Below, piece by piece: positions 36,156 through 48,600 of a stretch of 64,000 bases of DNA. The position numbers were made by a program, and so were the translations under genes. Within the stretch, counting starts at the first letter, position 1, and each line of letters begins with the position of its first letter. The stretch covers positions 17,192,785-17,256,784 of the forward strand of contig NC_065552.1 in the NCBI RefSeq assembly GCF_022605725.1. The letters are read 5' to 3'. The stretch comes from Anthonomus grandis grandis (lineage: Eukaryota; Arthropoda; Insecta; Coleoptera; Curculionidae). Below the pieces are notes generated by a model. That model made no database searches. It was not told the origin of the DNA and saw only the letters and a list, made by a program, of their open reading frames with translations.

Positions 36156-36189
36156 TCCCCTTTCCAAAAACTTGAGAGCCGCCACTGAT
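36156..36189 (-). repeat. hAT-like right terminus
   Basis: On the minus strand this reads CAGTGGCGGCTCTCAAGTTT, a typical hAT end of the ZMYM1-like group. It follows a G+C-richer subterminal segment (36080-36150). It plausibly closes the hAT relic at 32930-34955. No matching left end was found. Confidence 0.65.
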
Positions 36190-36440
36190 AATATGTTCAT
36201 ATTTGCTAATATCATATATTAAGCAAATACATGAAAATTTTGTAATTTCTGGATTCGACTCGATACAGCTGCAGTTATACAGGATCCGTAAACAATACCA
36301 CAGTAGTTTAAATGTGATAACATTAATGAGTCGCATAACAGAATTTTAAGTTTTCTATTGAAAATCTGCCGTTGTTGATAAAGTAATTTTAAATTGAAAT
36401 ATGCTTTTTGTAGGGCATATCTCACCAATTTCAAAATATA
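36190..36440 (-). pseudogene. LINE reverse-transcriptase C-terminal fragment
   Basis: The minus strand reads LKLLYQQRQIFNRKLKILLC, then DSLMLSHLNYCGIVYGSCI and IQKLQN. After a frameshift it reads YDISKYEHI. This is the thumb-region signature of CR1/Jockey-type non-LTR elements. The fragment stops exactly at the hAT-like terminus at 36189, so the hAT element seems to have inserted into it. Confidence 0.72.
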
Positions 36441-36449
36441 ACGAAAACA

Positions 36450-38080
36450 ATATTTCTCTTTAATACATTTATTATTTCATTTTACAGAAAAATAAATTCT
36501 TAAAGCTATATACATAACTAGCTGAATGGCCGCGGCGTTGCTCGCGTGAATATAAAAGAAAAGTCGAAGAAGGCCTCCAATAATAGTAAATGCAACCCAC
36601 AATTGCCACGCCGTTTTTCTTGAGGTCAAGGGGCGCGATTAATATAATATAATTATTATAAAACCAAGACACAAATAATCTTAAAAATGATTCGTTAGAT
36701 TCAGAGCGAGCGGTAAGACTGAGTCGAGTCACCTCTCGGGTATCAGTCTCACATGAACCCGCCTTGTTGTTATGTCTACCAAAATATAAATAATACAGAG
36801 GCACTTTATCAATCGTATTTATTAATCAGTTTTATGCCGCTATGCGATATTTATCATATCGCTAACACCCCTTATCGGTGGAATTTCAAAAAGTTCGTTC
36901 GTATCCGGGGCCTACATTATAAAAAAACATTGTTGCAGTTAATTTTTTTTTCTTAAGTTGATGCCGGCGACTCGCTGGTGCGGGCCTGAACCGAAAATTT
37001 GGTAACTTTGCAATTACATTTAATTGAATAATTCAAGATTCGCTTATTAAAATTTTTTGAAACTTTGCACAAGGGTTTGCCAGGTTGGTCTCTTCAAAAA
37101 GTTATCTTACATTTTTTCTGTAAAATGTACAGGAAAGCCAATAATTAACCCCCTTAAAATTTTCATGAGATTCCCTATGTTCCGCTCGGTGACGCACCAT
37201 CCGATATATCCAACCTATTATATACCTATCACGGGCGTTAATTCCCTCTTTTACTTTAAAAATTAAATTTATTAAATAAAGCTAGGTTACTGACCCTTAT
37301 GTGCCAGGAAGAGAATAAAGAAAGAATGGCAAGATTATGGTGGCCCCAGCTATAGTCGGATAGGGTGGGTAACTAATAGTTAGAGAGAGGATGCCACGTA
37401 ATTAAACACCATAATGCCAGCGAAAAGATGTCAACTCTATTCTCTTATTTCCTTAATCACGAAATCACGAACAATCAACTCCCAAGTTGCACAATACTAT
37501 TCAACTAGTCAGTAGACCTGGATGTCTTTAAATAGAAGAAAAAAAATTATAACTATTAAAAAAACTAATTTTAAATATTGAAGTCCTCAGTTGTCCTATA
37601 CAAACCTAGTTGACAGCCACACTCTGTATGCAGGTAATAGGATTACAGAAACCTTGGTTCAAATACTTACTATACTATATATTTTAACCTTAGTTAACAG
37701 TTGGATAAAGGTAAAGGTGCAATGTAATAATAGTATTCTAAATAGAGGATCACTATTATTACAATTACAATTACTATCAAGCACCGTCTGGCACGACTAA
37801 CTAGACTTAACTAAGATGGCCGAATCGAAACTCTACCTATTTATAGAGACGACAAAACTTCCGGAAATCTAGTGCTATCCCTGTTCCTCATCAAAACAAA
37901 ACTATAGGAAAAAAAACAACTCATTCACATCTGCCACACGAGTGACGAGCACTGACAACAGTTTCAGCTCAAGCCCGTTGCCAAGCATCGCGGGCTAATG
38001 CATGTGAATCGCGGCAAAGGCCGAGTCCATACGAATAAGAAGACAAACTCCGTAGGCATCAAAGCTCTACCGGAAATGAC
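36450..38080. other. unassigned sequence with G+C-richer patches
   Basis: Several moderately G+C-rich segments are present (for example 36525-36560 and 37980-38060). None has a supported gene or identifiable element. Short open frames at 36472-36804 and 37057-37266 show no motif. Confidence 0.5.
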
Positions 38081-38369
38081 GGTTACACGTTACGGCTGCT
38101 AATAATTTTTAGGGAGACCAGGGTGCCACCAGAAGTTGTGTAATAATTATTGTATTTATTTAAATGAATTCCAAAAATAGTTACACCAAAAGATAGCTGA
38201 ATCCCCGCACATCCCACTGAACCAATATCTAGAGAAATCTGTCGCGATCGGCCAAATATCCTGTGATAAAGAATCAGTTCCAAACGTAGCGTGACAAGAT
38301 ATCTCAATTTTTAAGATTATAGGGTATTGCTTGGCAACGCTGTGAGTACTGCAGCGCCCACATGGTGCA

Positions 38370-39410
38370 GTTAGCAAAACCCAATAACACGAACTTATAA
38401 ATATAGCTGGACTGCTAATGCATATGGCCACGATACCCAAAAATGACCACTGCATGATGGCCGCCATTTTTATAGTGGTTGTGTCCTTTTGATGTTAGTC
38501 ACTCTGAAAATTTTTAGTGTTGCCAACAAAAATTATATTAAATAACGGTAATGAAGTTGATGATGCTGACGTTTGACGTGTGAGTATAGCGGATCACCTA
38601 GTTTTTGGCGATTTGTAAACGACGCTTGGATATATCGTCTGGAACAGGCGATGTATCTTTCTCCTTATTCAATACGTAAATAATGTATCACCATCTTTAT
38701 TTAAAGGTATTTGGTTCAGTTTCTCAAAACCGAATTATTGTGAATTGTCCGTCTGTGTTGTTTATAATAGAATAATATATTGAGTTGTTGACACAATAAT
38801 ATACTTTTACTATATAAACCCTTTATAATTACAAACCCTCATAAAATCATCTATATTTTGATTTTTATAGGTGGTTGTACCTATTAATATGGAAACACTG
38901 TCAATGGAAGGAAAGTAAAACTCGTAGTAGTAAAAATAGAAAAAAAATATGTGTTTTTAACTGAACTTGTTAAGTAAGCGAAAATTTAAATGAATATCAT
39001 GATTTTCATGGTATTAGGATTTATAAGATTCAAGATTATCAGAATAATAAAACAAATATTTTAAAGTGCATGCATCTATTCCAAGTTGATTGAAACTTTG
39101 TCTCATTTTAGGTGAGGATTACTTTCTTTCATAAATTTTAATGAAATTCTTAAAGAAGTACTAGAAAAATCACAGATCTAACGCAACTTAAATTCTTATC
39201 TATATGTAACTTTCTATTTTGCATTTTTGTAAACATAACCTCTCAAAAAATTTAATTGTTTTGTTTCCCTACAGTTGGCACAACTAAAATTTGTCAGAGT
39301 GACCAACATCGAAAGGACAAAATTACGCAAAATGGCGACCCCCTAGTAGTGGTCATTTACTTTTCATTGAATTGGTAGTCCAGGTATATTTATAAGTTCG
39401 TGCCAAGAGG
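38370..39410. repeat. diverged inverted duplication (arms ~38370-38530 and ~39270-39405)
   Basis: The inverse complement of 38370-38530 aligns with 39270-39405 through TTGGCA, TCAGAGTGA(C/T)CAACATC, AAAATGGCG, GTGGTCATTT, AGTCCAG(C/G)TATATTT and ATAAGTTCGTG. The arms point away from each other around an A+T-rich centre. Both contain a conserved AAAATGGCG, resembling a YY1/Pho-type site. The origin is unknown. Confidence 0.6.
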
Positions 39411-39778
39411 TAAGTAAATAGCCACCATAAAATTATACAAGCCGCCATCATAGTCCGAACCATATTGGTCTTCTGTGGTCCGAATGATTCGCTCACAACC
39501 GCTGGGACTCTCAACACTCCCACTCCACAAATTCTGTATAGAGGTTATAGGATAACAATGAAATTCTCCTTTTAGAAAACAAACAGGATATCATGACCAA
39601 TCAACAACAGATAACCAGTGAAAAATACGAAATACCGGCACAACAGAGTGGTACCAAAGTAAGACCACACAACAGCGAAACCAAACAGATCAGTCACGTC
39701 ACAGGGTGCAAAGCCACTGCGAAGAGACTCGTAAGGGACAAGCTGAGGAAACTCAGGTCTCGCGCATTTTTATTATTT

Positions 39779-40700
39779 TTGTTACACCTTCAAACTCGAT
39801 GTATAAATAAAAGATTATGAAGTACGCCATTTATCTAAAAGGCACACATTTTCAGAAAATGAAGAGGTGCCAGTCACCCCTAAATAGGAAAAAAATCATA
39901 ATAATTGGTAAAAATTTTGTTGTCCACATTTTGTAAAAAGCCTGAATATTTCATTTAATTATCAAAAATTACCTATTTGTGTAACAAAATGTATATTTTT
40001 TATATGCAGTATAGATTTTTATAGATGAATAAATAGTATATAAGAATAAGTTACAAAATAATCCCATTTTAAATAAGTCATTACATCTTTTATTTCTTTA
40101 TATCTAAGACTTTTCGTACTCGAGTTTGAATATCTATAGATTGGTATTATAGATTTATAGAATTTGACACAAAGAACAAAGATTCAAATAATTTTCATTT
40201 GATTCTTCCTTCTCCAGTGATGTTTGGACTTATTCAATATTTGAACATTATTGAACAGATGTGACATTCTGTAAAGATTTGTGGTTTTATGCCTACAGAC
40301 TAGACATAGGTGAAACAATTTTTATAATCCGATTAAAAGTATATTGTGAATCGTAATTCGAAAAGTTTCTAGATATTTTTATTTTTCAAACAGGACTGAA
40401 TATTGAGATTTTTTCATAATAATAATATATAATAATGTACATAAGTTCCACAGTTGTAAAAGTCAGTCCTCCCCTGAAAAAAAAAACGTGTGTCTCTAAC
40501 AGATATGGTATATTTTATAATCATTTACTAACACACAGAGTCTGAAGGTGTAAAAATTTTATTAAAAATTACTATGATTTTTAAACTATTTAGGGGTGGC
40601 TAACAGTCCTTCATCTCTGAGAAAACGCGTGTCTGTAACATATATGATGCATTTTACAATAATTTATATACACATCAAGTTTGAAGGTGTAATAAAATTA
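39779..40700. repeat. fold-back repeat with a duplicated right arm
   Basis: The left arm (39779-39925: ACACCTTCAAACTCGATGT, CACACATTTTCAGAAAATGAAG, CACCCCTAAATAG) matches the inverse complement of about 40555-40700. A second, tandem copy of the right-arm unit lies at about 40460-40560. The two right units each contain CG(T/C)GTGTCT(C/G)TAACA and GA(A)GGTGTAA, roughly 141 bp apart. The core is non-coding. It is probably an old non-autonomous element. Confidence 0.6.
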
Positions 40701-40709
40701 TTAACAATT

Positions 40710-41285
40710 ATAAAATAATAATGTATAAAATGTAAGTGTTATTCATTAAATTACTATTTAGAGAAATATTAACTATTTTAGGATATGCAAGTAGATCTTG
40801 CACTATTAACCGCTATTTGTTTAATAGTGTTTATTTCTTCGTTATAGTTAAAAGGGGCTTAAACTATTGAACTAATTTAACTATTTAACCTCTGTAAACA
40901 TAATAATTATGAGCTGACATTTTGTGACAGTAACAATGATTCGATAAATTTTAAATTTTAAAGAATCAGTTTCAGTTTTTAAAATATTAAAGTCAAGAAA
41001 ATTAATGTAATTATACATCTTGACGTACAATTACTTTATTCTACTTCGATAGTGAATTTAATATTAGGGTGTAAGTTATTAAAGAGATCTAATATACTAT
41101 ATATTTGGTTAGGAATTTTTAGCACTAATTATTGAATCCCTTATTAGGTAATAACAGAGGATTCAAGATGATTTAAAAAAAAGGTCAGCTAACAAAGGAG
41201 AAGTGGAGTTACTCATTGCTAAGCCCAATATTTAAGAATATTATAATTAAGTCTTGAACTTATCCCCGGCGCGGTCTCCTTATAT
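40710..41285. other. A+T-rich flank of the Transib insertion
   Basis: No gene or repeat recognised. Confidence 0.5.
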
Positions 41286-41293
41286 ACTCGGCG

Positions 41294-41332
41294 CACAGTG
41301 TTGCGTGGTATAGGGGTAATTGGACAAAATTA
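41294..41332 (+). promoter_or_regulatory. left Transib end: heptamer, 23-bp spacer, nonamer-like block
   Basis: CACAGTG at 41294-41300 is followed, after a 23-bp spacer, by ACAAAATTA at 41324-41332. That block matches six of nine positions of the RSS nonamer ACAAAAACC. This geometry equals a vertebrate 23-RSS. Confidence 0.7.
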
Positions 41333-41706
41333 AAATAAGCTGTTAAAATAAAAAAGTAAACTTTGTATTTTATTTTTTTTTAACTGTTTTGAAGTTTTTT
41401 ACTAAAATAATGTTAAAAATATAACAAGAAGAGTTTGCTCACAACTTTTCTCGCCCAAATTAGAAAAGCAATTAATAATAAAATAACTGAATTAATTTAT
41501 ATTTGTCTCATAACAAACAATAAAATAAAAGTATTTGCTCAAAAAACAAGCTTTCAATAATTATATGCTAAATATTACACACTACAAATTAAACAAAAGT
41601 ATTTGCTTAAAAATATTGAAAAAAAAACAAGTCTTCAGTGTACTAAATATTACATTACCTCTATTTTTCATAAATGACAAAAAGTTCAGAAAAATAAGTC
41701 AAAAAT

Positions 41707-43695
41707 CTAGTCAGACTGATCATCATCACTACTTGAGGAACTAGATAGCTCTAAGCCAAAAACAGATTCTACCAGTGTGTTCTGAGAATTCTCAATAATT
41801 ATATACTCTTTTATTTTATTATCATACAAAATATTTTTATTTTTTTTAGTAGATTGTCTATAAGAAGATAATTCTGGGTCAGAGGTCAGTAAAAGAGTTG
41901 AAATTATATCGGTGTTGGCATTTACCCGTGAAGTTTTTCGGCTGTTACATAATCTGATTTTTCTGAATTCTTTGTGCCTTGCTTCTAAAGCATCTTCCGC
42001 AAGTTGCCCAATAGGAAATTCAAAAAAATCAATTATGTCACAGCCATGCACAAGAACTTAGTGCACCGAACTTGGCATATAGTACCAGCTATATAAATGT
42101 AAGTATAACCTACGAGTGTCATTTAGCAAAATGCGAAAATTGGTTATATCGATGTTACAACCAGACGCCAAAATTCTTAAAATTAAATGAAATTTTTCAA
42201 TTAGTTCTTTATCGATTCCGGTTATTTGAGAGCTTAAAACAGGATTTTGAAAAAAACGCCTGGCAGTATTGCCATCATTTGTGGAGCCATATCCTGGCTT
42301 TGGCTTATCAACTATAAGACCCATTTTGCTCTTAAAATTCTCCTGGATGGTCCTTTTTGTGTTTTCTGTAATTGCTTTATTTTCTGCGCCTTTCACTTGC
42401 CAAGTTTTAATTGGCAACCGGTATGCAATATGCAACAAACACTCATAGAACCTGATCCAGCAATGGAGAGTTGATATGCCAAAACGATAGTTTTGGGTTA
42501 CTGGAGATTTATCTAAAACCGTATCAGAGTTCATTTCTTTGGGAGTGGCTCCACAAATGATGCATTTTGAACATGAGTTTGTTTCGGACAAAATATTTGC
42601 TATACTTCCATCAAACATAGTCAAAATCATCTCGTAGGAAATACTTAAATCTTTATTTTCAATTGAAGTAGTATAAACTTTCAACTCGTTTACAAACATA
42701 ACCATGGCATTTTCTTCTTGACGAACAACTTCAGGATTTTCTTTTATAAAAGCGAACTTGATGGGTCTGCAGTAAAACGTAGAATTTCTTTTTGGGTTAG
42801 ACCAGATTACATTATTGCAGCTATCAACTAATTTTATTGGAACCAATGCTGTTAAAAACATATATTCATCTGTATTAGATGCCGATTCAAATTTTTGCTT
42901 ATATAGACTGTGTCCCGAGCTGCCATCGAAACCCCACTTACAAATAAGTTTTAGATTGAACACTTGACAAATATTTAAATTTGAAATATTAAGGATACTG
43001 TCTGTTGTTTTTTGTAACAATTCTTGAAGACCAACTTCTGCAGATATTTCTGTTACGGTAATATTATTAGGTAAATATTTTTTTTTTGTTTGCAGTAAGG
43101 CACGGTAACTCGGGAAGCAATCAGGATGTAGCGCATTTACAACAGAACGTAAAGTGTTGTATTTTCTAACTGACAGATCAATATCATAAAAAAGAGCCAG
43201 TGCTTGCTTAGTACTCAAACATTTTTTTTCAGAAGAAAATTTTTCATTAGAAGAATCCATACAGTGTTCTGTAGCGAAACGCAATTCTTCAACGGTATAG
43301 TTTTTTAGCAAAGGCTCTACTCTCCGTTTCTTTGTTTTTAAAGAAGAGTCTTCGAATGATTTTCGAGGCCTTCCGACTAAGTTTCTTTCTTCTACATGAC
43401 TAAGTGAAGGCCCTTGGTTAACTTCAGTTATATCAACAGTGATAGATCCACTTAGCCATTGGCTGTGATTTTTTTCTAACTGGCTGCGGGTTCGATGACT
43501 TTTCTGCCATAAATCCTTCATTTTTATACAAAACAAATGACTTTGGTCAATTAAATGGCTTTCTGTTTCACTGCAGATATCTTCATCAAGATTTAATATT
43601 GATTTGATTTTCAAAAAAATATTTTTTTCCTTATCATTTTGATTGCTTACCAATCATTCTTCAAATAAAACTCTTTTTGGTATAGTGTAAGCCAT
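41707..43695 (-). pseudogene. Transib transposase (RAG1 core homologue), two premature stops
   Basis: The minus-strand frame from ATG at 43695 to the stop at 41707 has 663 codons, close to the usual Transib length. It is interrupted only by TGA at codon 14 and TAA at codon 546, both one substitution from sense. Motifs in order: KWGFDGSSGHS with first catalytic D257; IWSNPKRNSTFYCRPIKFAF; MFDGS with second acidic residue D362; a zinc CxxC in CSKCIICGATPKEMN; FGISTLHCWIRFYECLLH; TNDGNTARRFF; QITGID; YYMPSSVH. The TAA falls between H545 and H550, the pair matching the RAG1 H-x4-H zinc ligands. The likely catalytic glutamate is E571 (EARHK), beyond that stop. RAG1 and Transib share this DDE fold with an all-helical insertion. 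The gene is dead as read, but very little decayed. Confidence 0.93.
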
Positions 43696-44181
43696 ATCTA
43701 AAAAAATTAATAACTAAAAAAGGGGCAGTTTGGGGCAGGAAAACAACATAGTGTAATAAAGTACACTAGTTGAGGTACTAATATACAAAAAATTGTCGAG
43801 GACATATGCGGACATTTTTTTAAAAGTTTTCTCAAAGATAGCTTAATATTAAAATATTGCTATTTTTTCATTTATTTAGTATTTAATATATTAAATAAGT
43901 GAGTATAAATCAGTACATACCTATATGTAACTAAGCACCTTTGGTCACTATAACACAATATAATATTTTCTACTTATACGCACAGAACCGGAGAAATACT
44001 TATTTTAAAGTGTGGGTATTTTATATGGCGACAAAATAAACAAATTAAATGATAAAGTTTCGGAGCTCCGTTGCGTTGTTTACACGCATTTTATAAAAAA
44101 AAAAAATTTGTGATAAGTGTCTGCAGCTATTTTGTAAATAGTACGGTACTTAATTTTATTATCGACGGACTTTTATTTTTG

Positions 44182-44210
44182 GACTTTTGTCCATTAGGCG
44201 CAACACTGTG
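44182..44210 (-). promoter_or_regulatory. right Transib end: heptamer, 13-bp spacer, nonamer-like block
   Basis: Reading inward on the minus strand, CACAGTG (44210-44204) is followed by a 13-bp spacer and ACAAAAGTC (44190-44182). That block matches seven of nine nonamer positions. The spacer is one base from a 12-RSS and about one helical turn shorter than at the other end. Confidence 0.7.
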
Positions 44211-44215
44211 CGGCG

Positions 44216-45155
44216 GGCCAAGGTTCTGGAAGATTCGCTAACGTTCCACGCGTCTTTAGAGATGTCGTGCAGTGTGCATGCTTGCGTCGCGTAATGATTT
44301 CAGAATCACTTTTTAAGGGTGATTTAAGAATATGTACTATTAGTAACTATATAAGTCTTTTGAGTAACCCGACACATTTTAAAAAACTAAAATTGATTTC
44401 TTCTGATTCTTCTGAAAGTTTTAACTTCGACGTGTTAAACATTTAGAGGATAAAAAACACTATTGCTGTGGATGAAATTTTAAGATTTTTTTTTTAAAAC
44501 ATTGATCAATATCTATCTTTCTTTACAGTATAAATCATTTGAGTAACTCGATATATTTAAAAAAAATAAAATTGAATTGAAAACCTTTGCTGCAGGTATA
44601 ATTTTCTATTCAGGTATAGTTGAAAAATCTATTTCTTTTAAGGTTTTTTTTCCAAATTTTGATTATGTATACAAGGAATAAGAAAATTACTACTAAAATC
44701 CTTTTAATACATCCACCTTGTCCAGAATTTTAGTTTGACCACATTTTGTAAGGCCTTTAACAGTAAAGCTATTTATTGCAAGGAAAATAAAACAAATTAG
44801 CATTCGCTCCTCATAGTTAAAGCGCTTATGCTAGATAAACGGATCGTACAGATGCTAAAATGTAATTGGTAATCTGTATGTAAAAAAGAATTAATAGATC
44901 CTTTAATATAAAGTTTAAAACATTGCGTTTGTTAATACAATAAAGGATGACAACGTAGATGTTTGTTGGTTCATTCGATATGCAATATTTTGTCATAACT
45001 TTTTTTGAGTTTGCATAAATTTGGTTTATTTCCTTTTCTTCCGTACGCATACTATAGAAACGGTGTTCGGTAAATCAAACCTTAGCCACCGCACCACACT
45101 GCACATGAAAGAGAGAGAGAGAGGGGAAGCGAGCGTCATCTGCGAGAGGGGATTG
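44216..45155. other. flank between Transib and MULE; short direct repeats, GA tract
   Basis: A direct repeat of about 50 bp recurs about 179 bp apart (TTTGAGTAACCCGA near 44360, TTTGAGTAACTCGA near 44539). A (GA)n tract lies near 45108. The sequence up to 45164 joins that after 49577 as the MULE's target. No gene is seen. Confidence 0.5.
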
Positions 45156-45633
45156 TGCCGGGTGGCATTTTTACCGACCCTATACATATTTAGCACGCTC
45201 AGTTTTCCGAAGATATGCGATGAATCTTTTTACCGATCCTAGCTGATTTCAGCAGTTCGCAATGAATATGTATAGGGTTAGTAACCAAATCTCTCGCGCA
45301 TTCGACAATAATATGCTTCTGCATATACTTTTTTGCAGATGATTTTTGCTTAATTTTATTTGATTTTTCTCCCACATAAACCATTTTCATTTTGGCATTT
45401 AAAAAAACACTTTCTATAGCCTGCCGCTGTTTATAAGAAATATTAATAAAAAGCACTAAAAAAGATATGCCAGAAAAATAATATAATAAAAAGAAACTAA
45501 GTGCATATTTATTTTATGTAAAGGGTTGCTACACAACACAACGATTTATTAGCAAACTCTAAACATTCTTGTAACACAAAATATACAATAAAAAACATAT
45601 TATTAGGACACATAACTAACAAAGAACATAATA

Positions 45634-48600
45634 TTAATGACCCTTTGCATTGGATACATTAGCTGCTATATTTGCACTCAGTTGGTGTTTTCTTTTTGAT
45701 TTTTTTGCAATTCTTCCATTGCGATTTAATTCCAAATTTGAAGGGCGACCGGCTTGAATACTTCGAGCACCTTTTAAAAGTAATGATCGCTTCCTTCGGG
45801 AAATGGACGTTGGATGAACTGGAATTGTTTTCCTTGATCTCACTTTTGACACAATATTTGACAAAAAGGACCCCAATTGTGTAGTGGACTTTACACCTTC
45901 CAGTTTTCTGTTGACTTTCTTCAAAAGAGGCAGCAAGGAATAATCGTTTTGTTTTGTTAAGTGAATTAAAAAAGTTAAGTTTGTTGCAAAGCGACTTATT
46001 TCCTCTTCGTATGCTGTTTCTTGATTAAAACTTTCTTCATGTAGGTCTGATAGATCATGGTGTACATATTCATTATTTGAAGTATTTTTATTACCAGAGA
46101 AAGATGCATTAATTTCGTATGCATCCACTGACTGTTGCATAGGAAAGAAAAAATTAGCATTATTTTCAGCGGAGTCGCCCAATGCCATTTTAGCCAACAA
46201 AATTTTATCACTGGTATTTAGTTGAGGACAGATAGAAATATTTTTATAAATCTCTTGGACGGCACATAAGTGCTTACAGAATTTTCCTCCTTGACCTGCA
46301 AAACATTCGCACATTTGTAAATCTGACATCACTTTATACGCCTCTTTTTGTTCATCTTGAGAAGAACATACTTTAAAATTATTCTCTCCAGTTTGAACTA
46401 CCTTCAAGGTACTAGCTTTTTTAACAAATTTTCCATATGCAATATCATTTTTGGTTTCTCTTCCATTAGCAAAATTAAGTAATCTTCTCATGTGATAGTT
46501 CTCCAATATAGTAGAAACAAAATCCACTAAAGCATATATGTTAAAAGCTTTACATCTCTCTAACACTATATCTTTAAATATTCTTATCGATGCTTCAACA
46601 GTATTATTAGTATTATGCCCCCTAGTAGTTAAAGTAGCCCTACTACATAAACACCATTCTTTTTTCTTTTCCATAGCTGCTCTACGTAGGTCATGAAATT
46701 ATTATATTTTTTTGTAACAGCGTCATTTAGAAGAGCATTCATGGCTAAATCACATTTAATATCTGTGGAAGAATACAGAACTTTTTGAAATAGTTTCATG
46801 AGGTGTTGCCGATCATTTTTTTCTATTTTATGATAGCTGCTCCATAGCCATCTCCATACTGCTTGGGTAATATGAAATATGCATAGAAGTAATTTACTTT
46901 CGGGAAATATTTTTCGTAATGCATTTCTTTCTGCTGCGCTGTCATCGGTCATAAATATTTGGGGATAATTTTTTCCGTTGAATCCTGCAGAACCAAGAAG
47001 CGTTTTTAAATTTTCCAGAGCTTTAGTATAATCTTCTTCTGTTTGCTTTCTATGCATAACACAACCTAGTGAAATCCCTCCAATTTTTGAAGAGCCAAAC
47101 AGAAATGTTACAACAGTGTTGGCTTGATCACATGACCCGCTCGAATCGACAAATACTATCTCCTCTGAAAACGCCATGGAATGGGCCCTCCTCATGATGG
47201 GTGTGATAATAGCAACATTTAAATTTTCTTCATCTACTAATAACTCAACTCCTATTTTCAAAAATGATTCCTTTTTTTCCTTCAAAATTTTAAGTGCATT
47301 GAGTGGATCTCGACTGCCGAAACTATTAGTTCTAAAACAAAGAAGAAAATCTTAGCGGTTACTATTTTCTTAAAAATACATTTGTAAAAGAATGTAATTA
47401 AAAATGCATAAGTTTTGTCGATATTTTGAGATCCTTGTAAAATTATTTATGTTAGAGCGCCAATTAATTTTACCTATTTCATTTTTTTGAATTGAGTGTT
47501 CTTGGAATCAACAAAGTTGGCATGTTTACTCACTGCGTAGTTCGTATTAAAAAAGCCGCGTCGTTTGAAGCTTGCCGATCCGTATCTCATCTTTATCCGT
47601 GCGCCACCCCGCCCGCAGACCGCCAAAATAAAAGATGTATTATTAAAAAATAGTCAGTCTGTCTGTTGACTACGCCAATAGTAAGAACATGTAATTGCAC
47701 TCGGGCTCTAATAAAAATTGCATGTGGCTAATTCTAAATGTTTTTTGTTAAATTTCTAGTTTCATAAGTTTCTGTTCGCAGTTGTGATTGTTTAATACGA
47801 GTTTTAAGGGTTAATAAACTGTGTTAAACAATTCACCGGGAGTGTTTTATTTCACGGTGTTTGGTAACGGTTAAACAATATACAGTCCACTACTAGGTCT
47901 ACAAGGAGGCCAAAGTACACTTGGGTATTAAGGAGTCCTATTTGGAGGATTCAAATTTATTCAATTTATAACATGTAAATTATTTGTAACTTTTAATTAA
48001 TTTTACGAAAAAAAAAACTCTACGAATTGAATCAATACCTTCATACCGAAACATTATAATTCGTCACCCTCTTATCCGCTAGATAGAAAAAAACTTTAAA
48101 AGCAAAAGTTTCAGAGCTAGCAGTAAAGTTTTTATTTAAATTATTTTTGACTATACAATTTTTTTTAATGAAATACCCTATATATTATTTTATTTTTGAA
48201 AATTATGGACACTAAGTAGGTATTTTTTGATAAAAGTACCATAGGCCTTATCTTCAATTGTTTTTGAGTTATTGACGGATTCGAGTTTTCCACATATCCC
48301 CTTACCCACATGCCTGCCATAGTTGTGACTGCCATAAATTCATAGGCCTCAATTCTGCCAACTTTAAACTTTAAACCAGCAAATGCCATAAGAAAGCGCG
48401 TGGTGTCATTGATGACGTGCCACCAAAGTTTTATTGATTTCTTCATACCTATTAAATATACGACAGTCCTTAGACCATTTTCTGAATGTTACTTACCTCC
48501 AATTATTGAATAATGTGTATATCTGTCTTTTTCTTGGATTGACTTGAGCATTTGCCAAAATTTTAACACGAGAAAAATTTTCTTCATTATCGCCCAATAT

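Larger units (their letters stand above)
41294..44210 (-). mobile_element. Transib (RAG1-related) DNA transposon with RSS-like ends
   Basis: Both ends begin CACAGTGTTGCG, at 41294 on the plus strand and at 44210 reading inward on the minus strand. They are flanked by the G+C-rich 5-bp duplication CGGCG (41289-41293 and 44211-44215), the target-duplication length and composition typical of Transib. The 2917-bp interior carries a nearly complete minus-strand transposase with two premature stops. The first seven bases equal the canonical V(D)J heptamer, and an ACAAAA block follows at unequal spacing on the two ends. Confidence 0.95.

Noticed and set aside
38083..38467. Overlapping minus-strand frames of 74 and 103 codons
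   Set aside because: They overlie the inverted duplication and show no conserved motif. They are better explained as repeat sequence.
48165..48446. 93-codon minus-strand frame inside MULE intron 2
   Set aside because: The flanking MULE exons splice in phase without it, and the sequence matches no domain I know.
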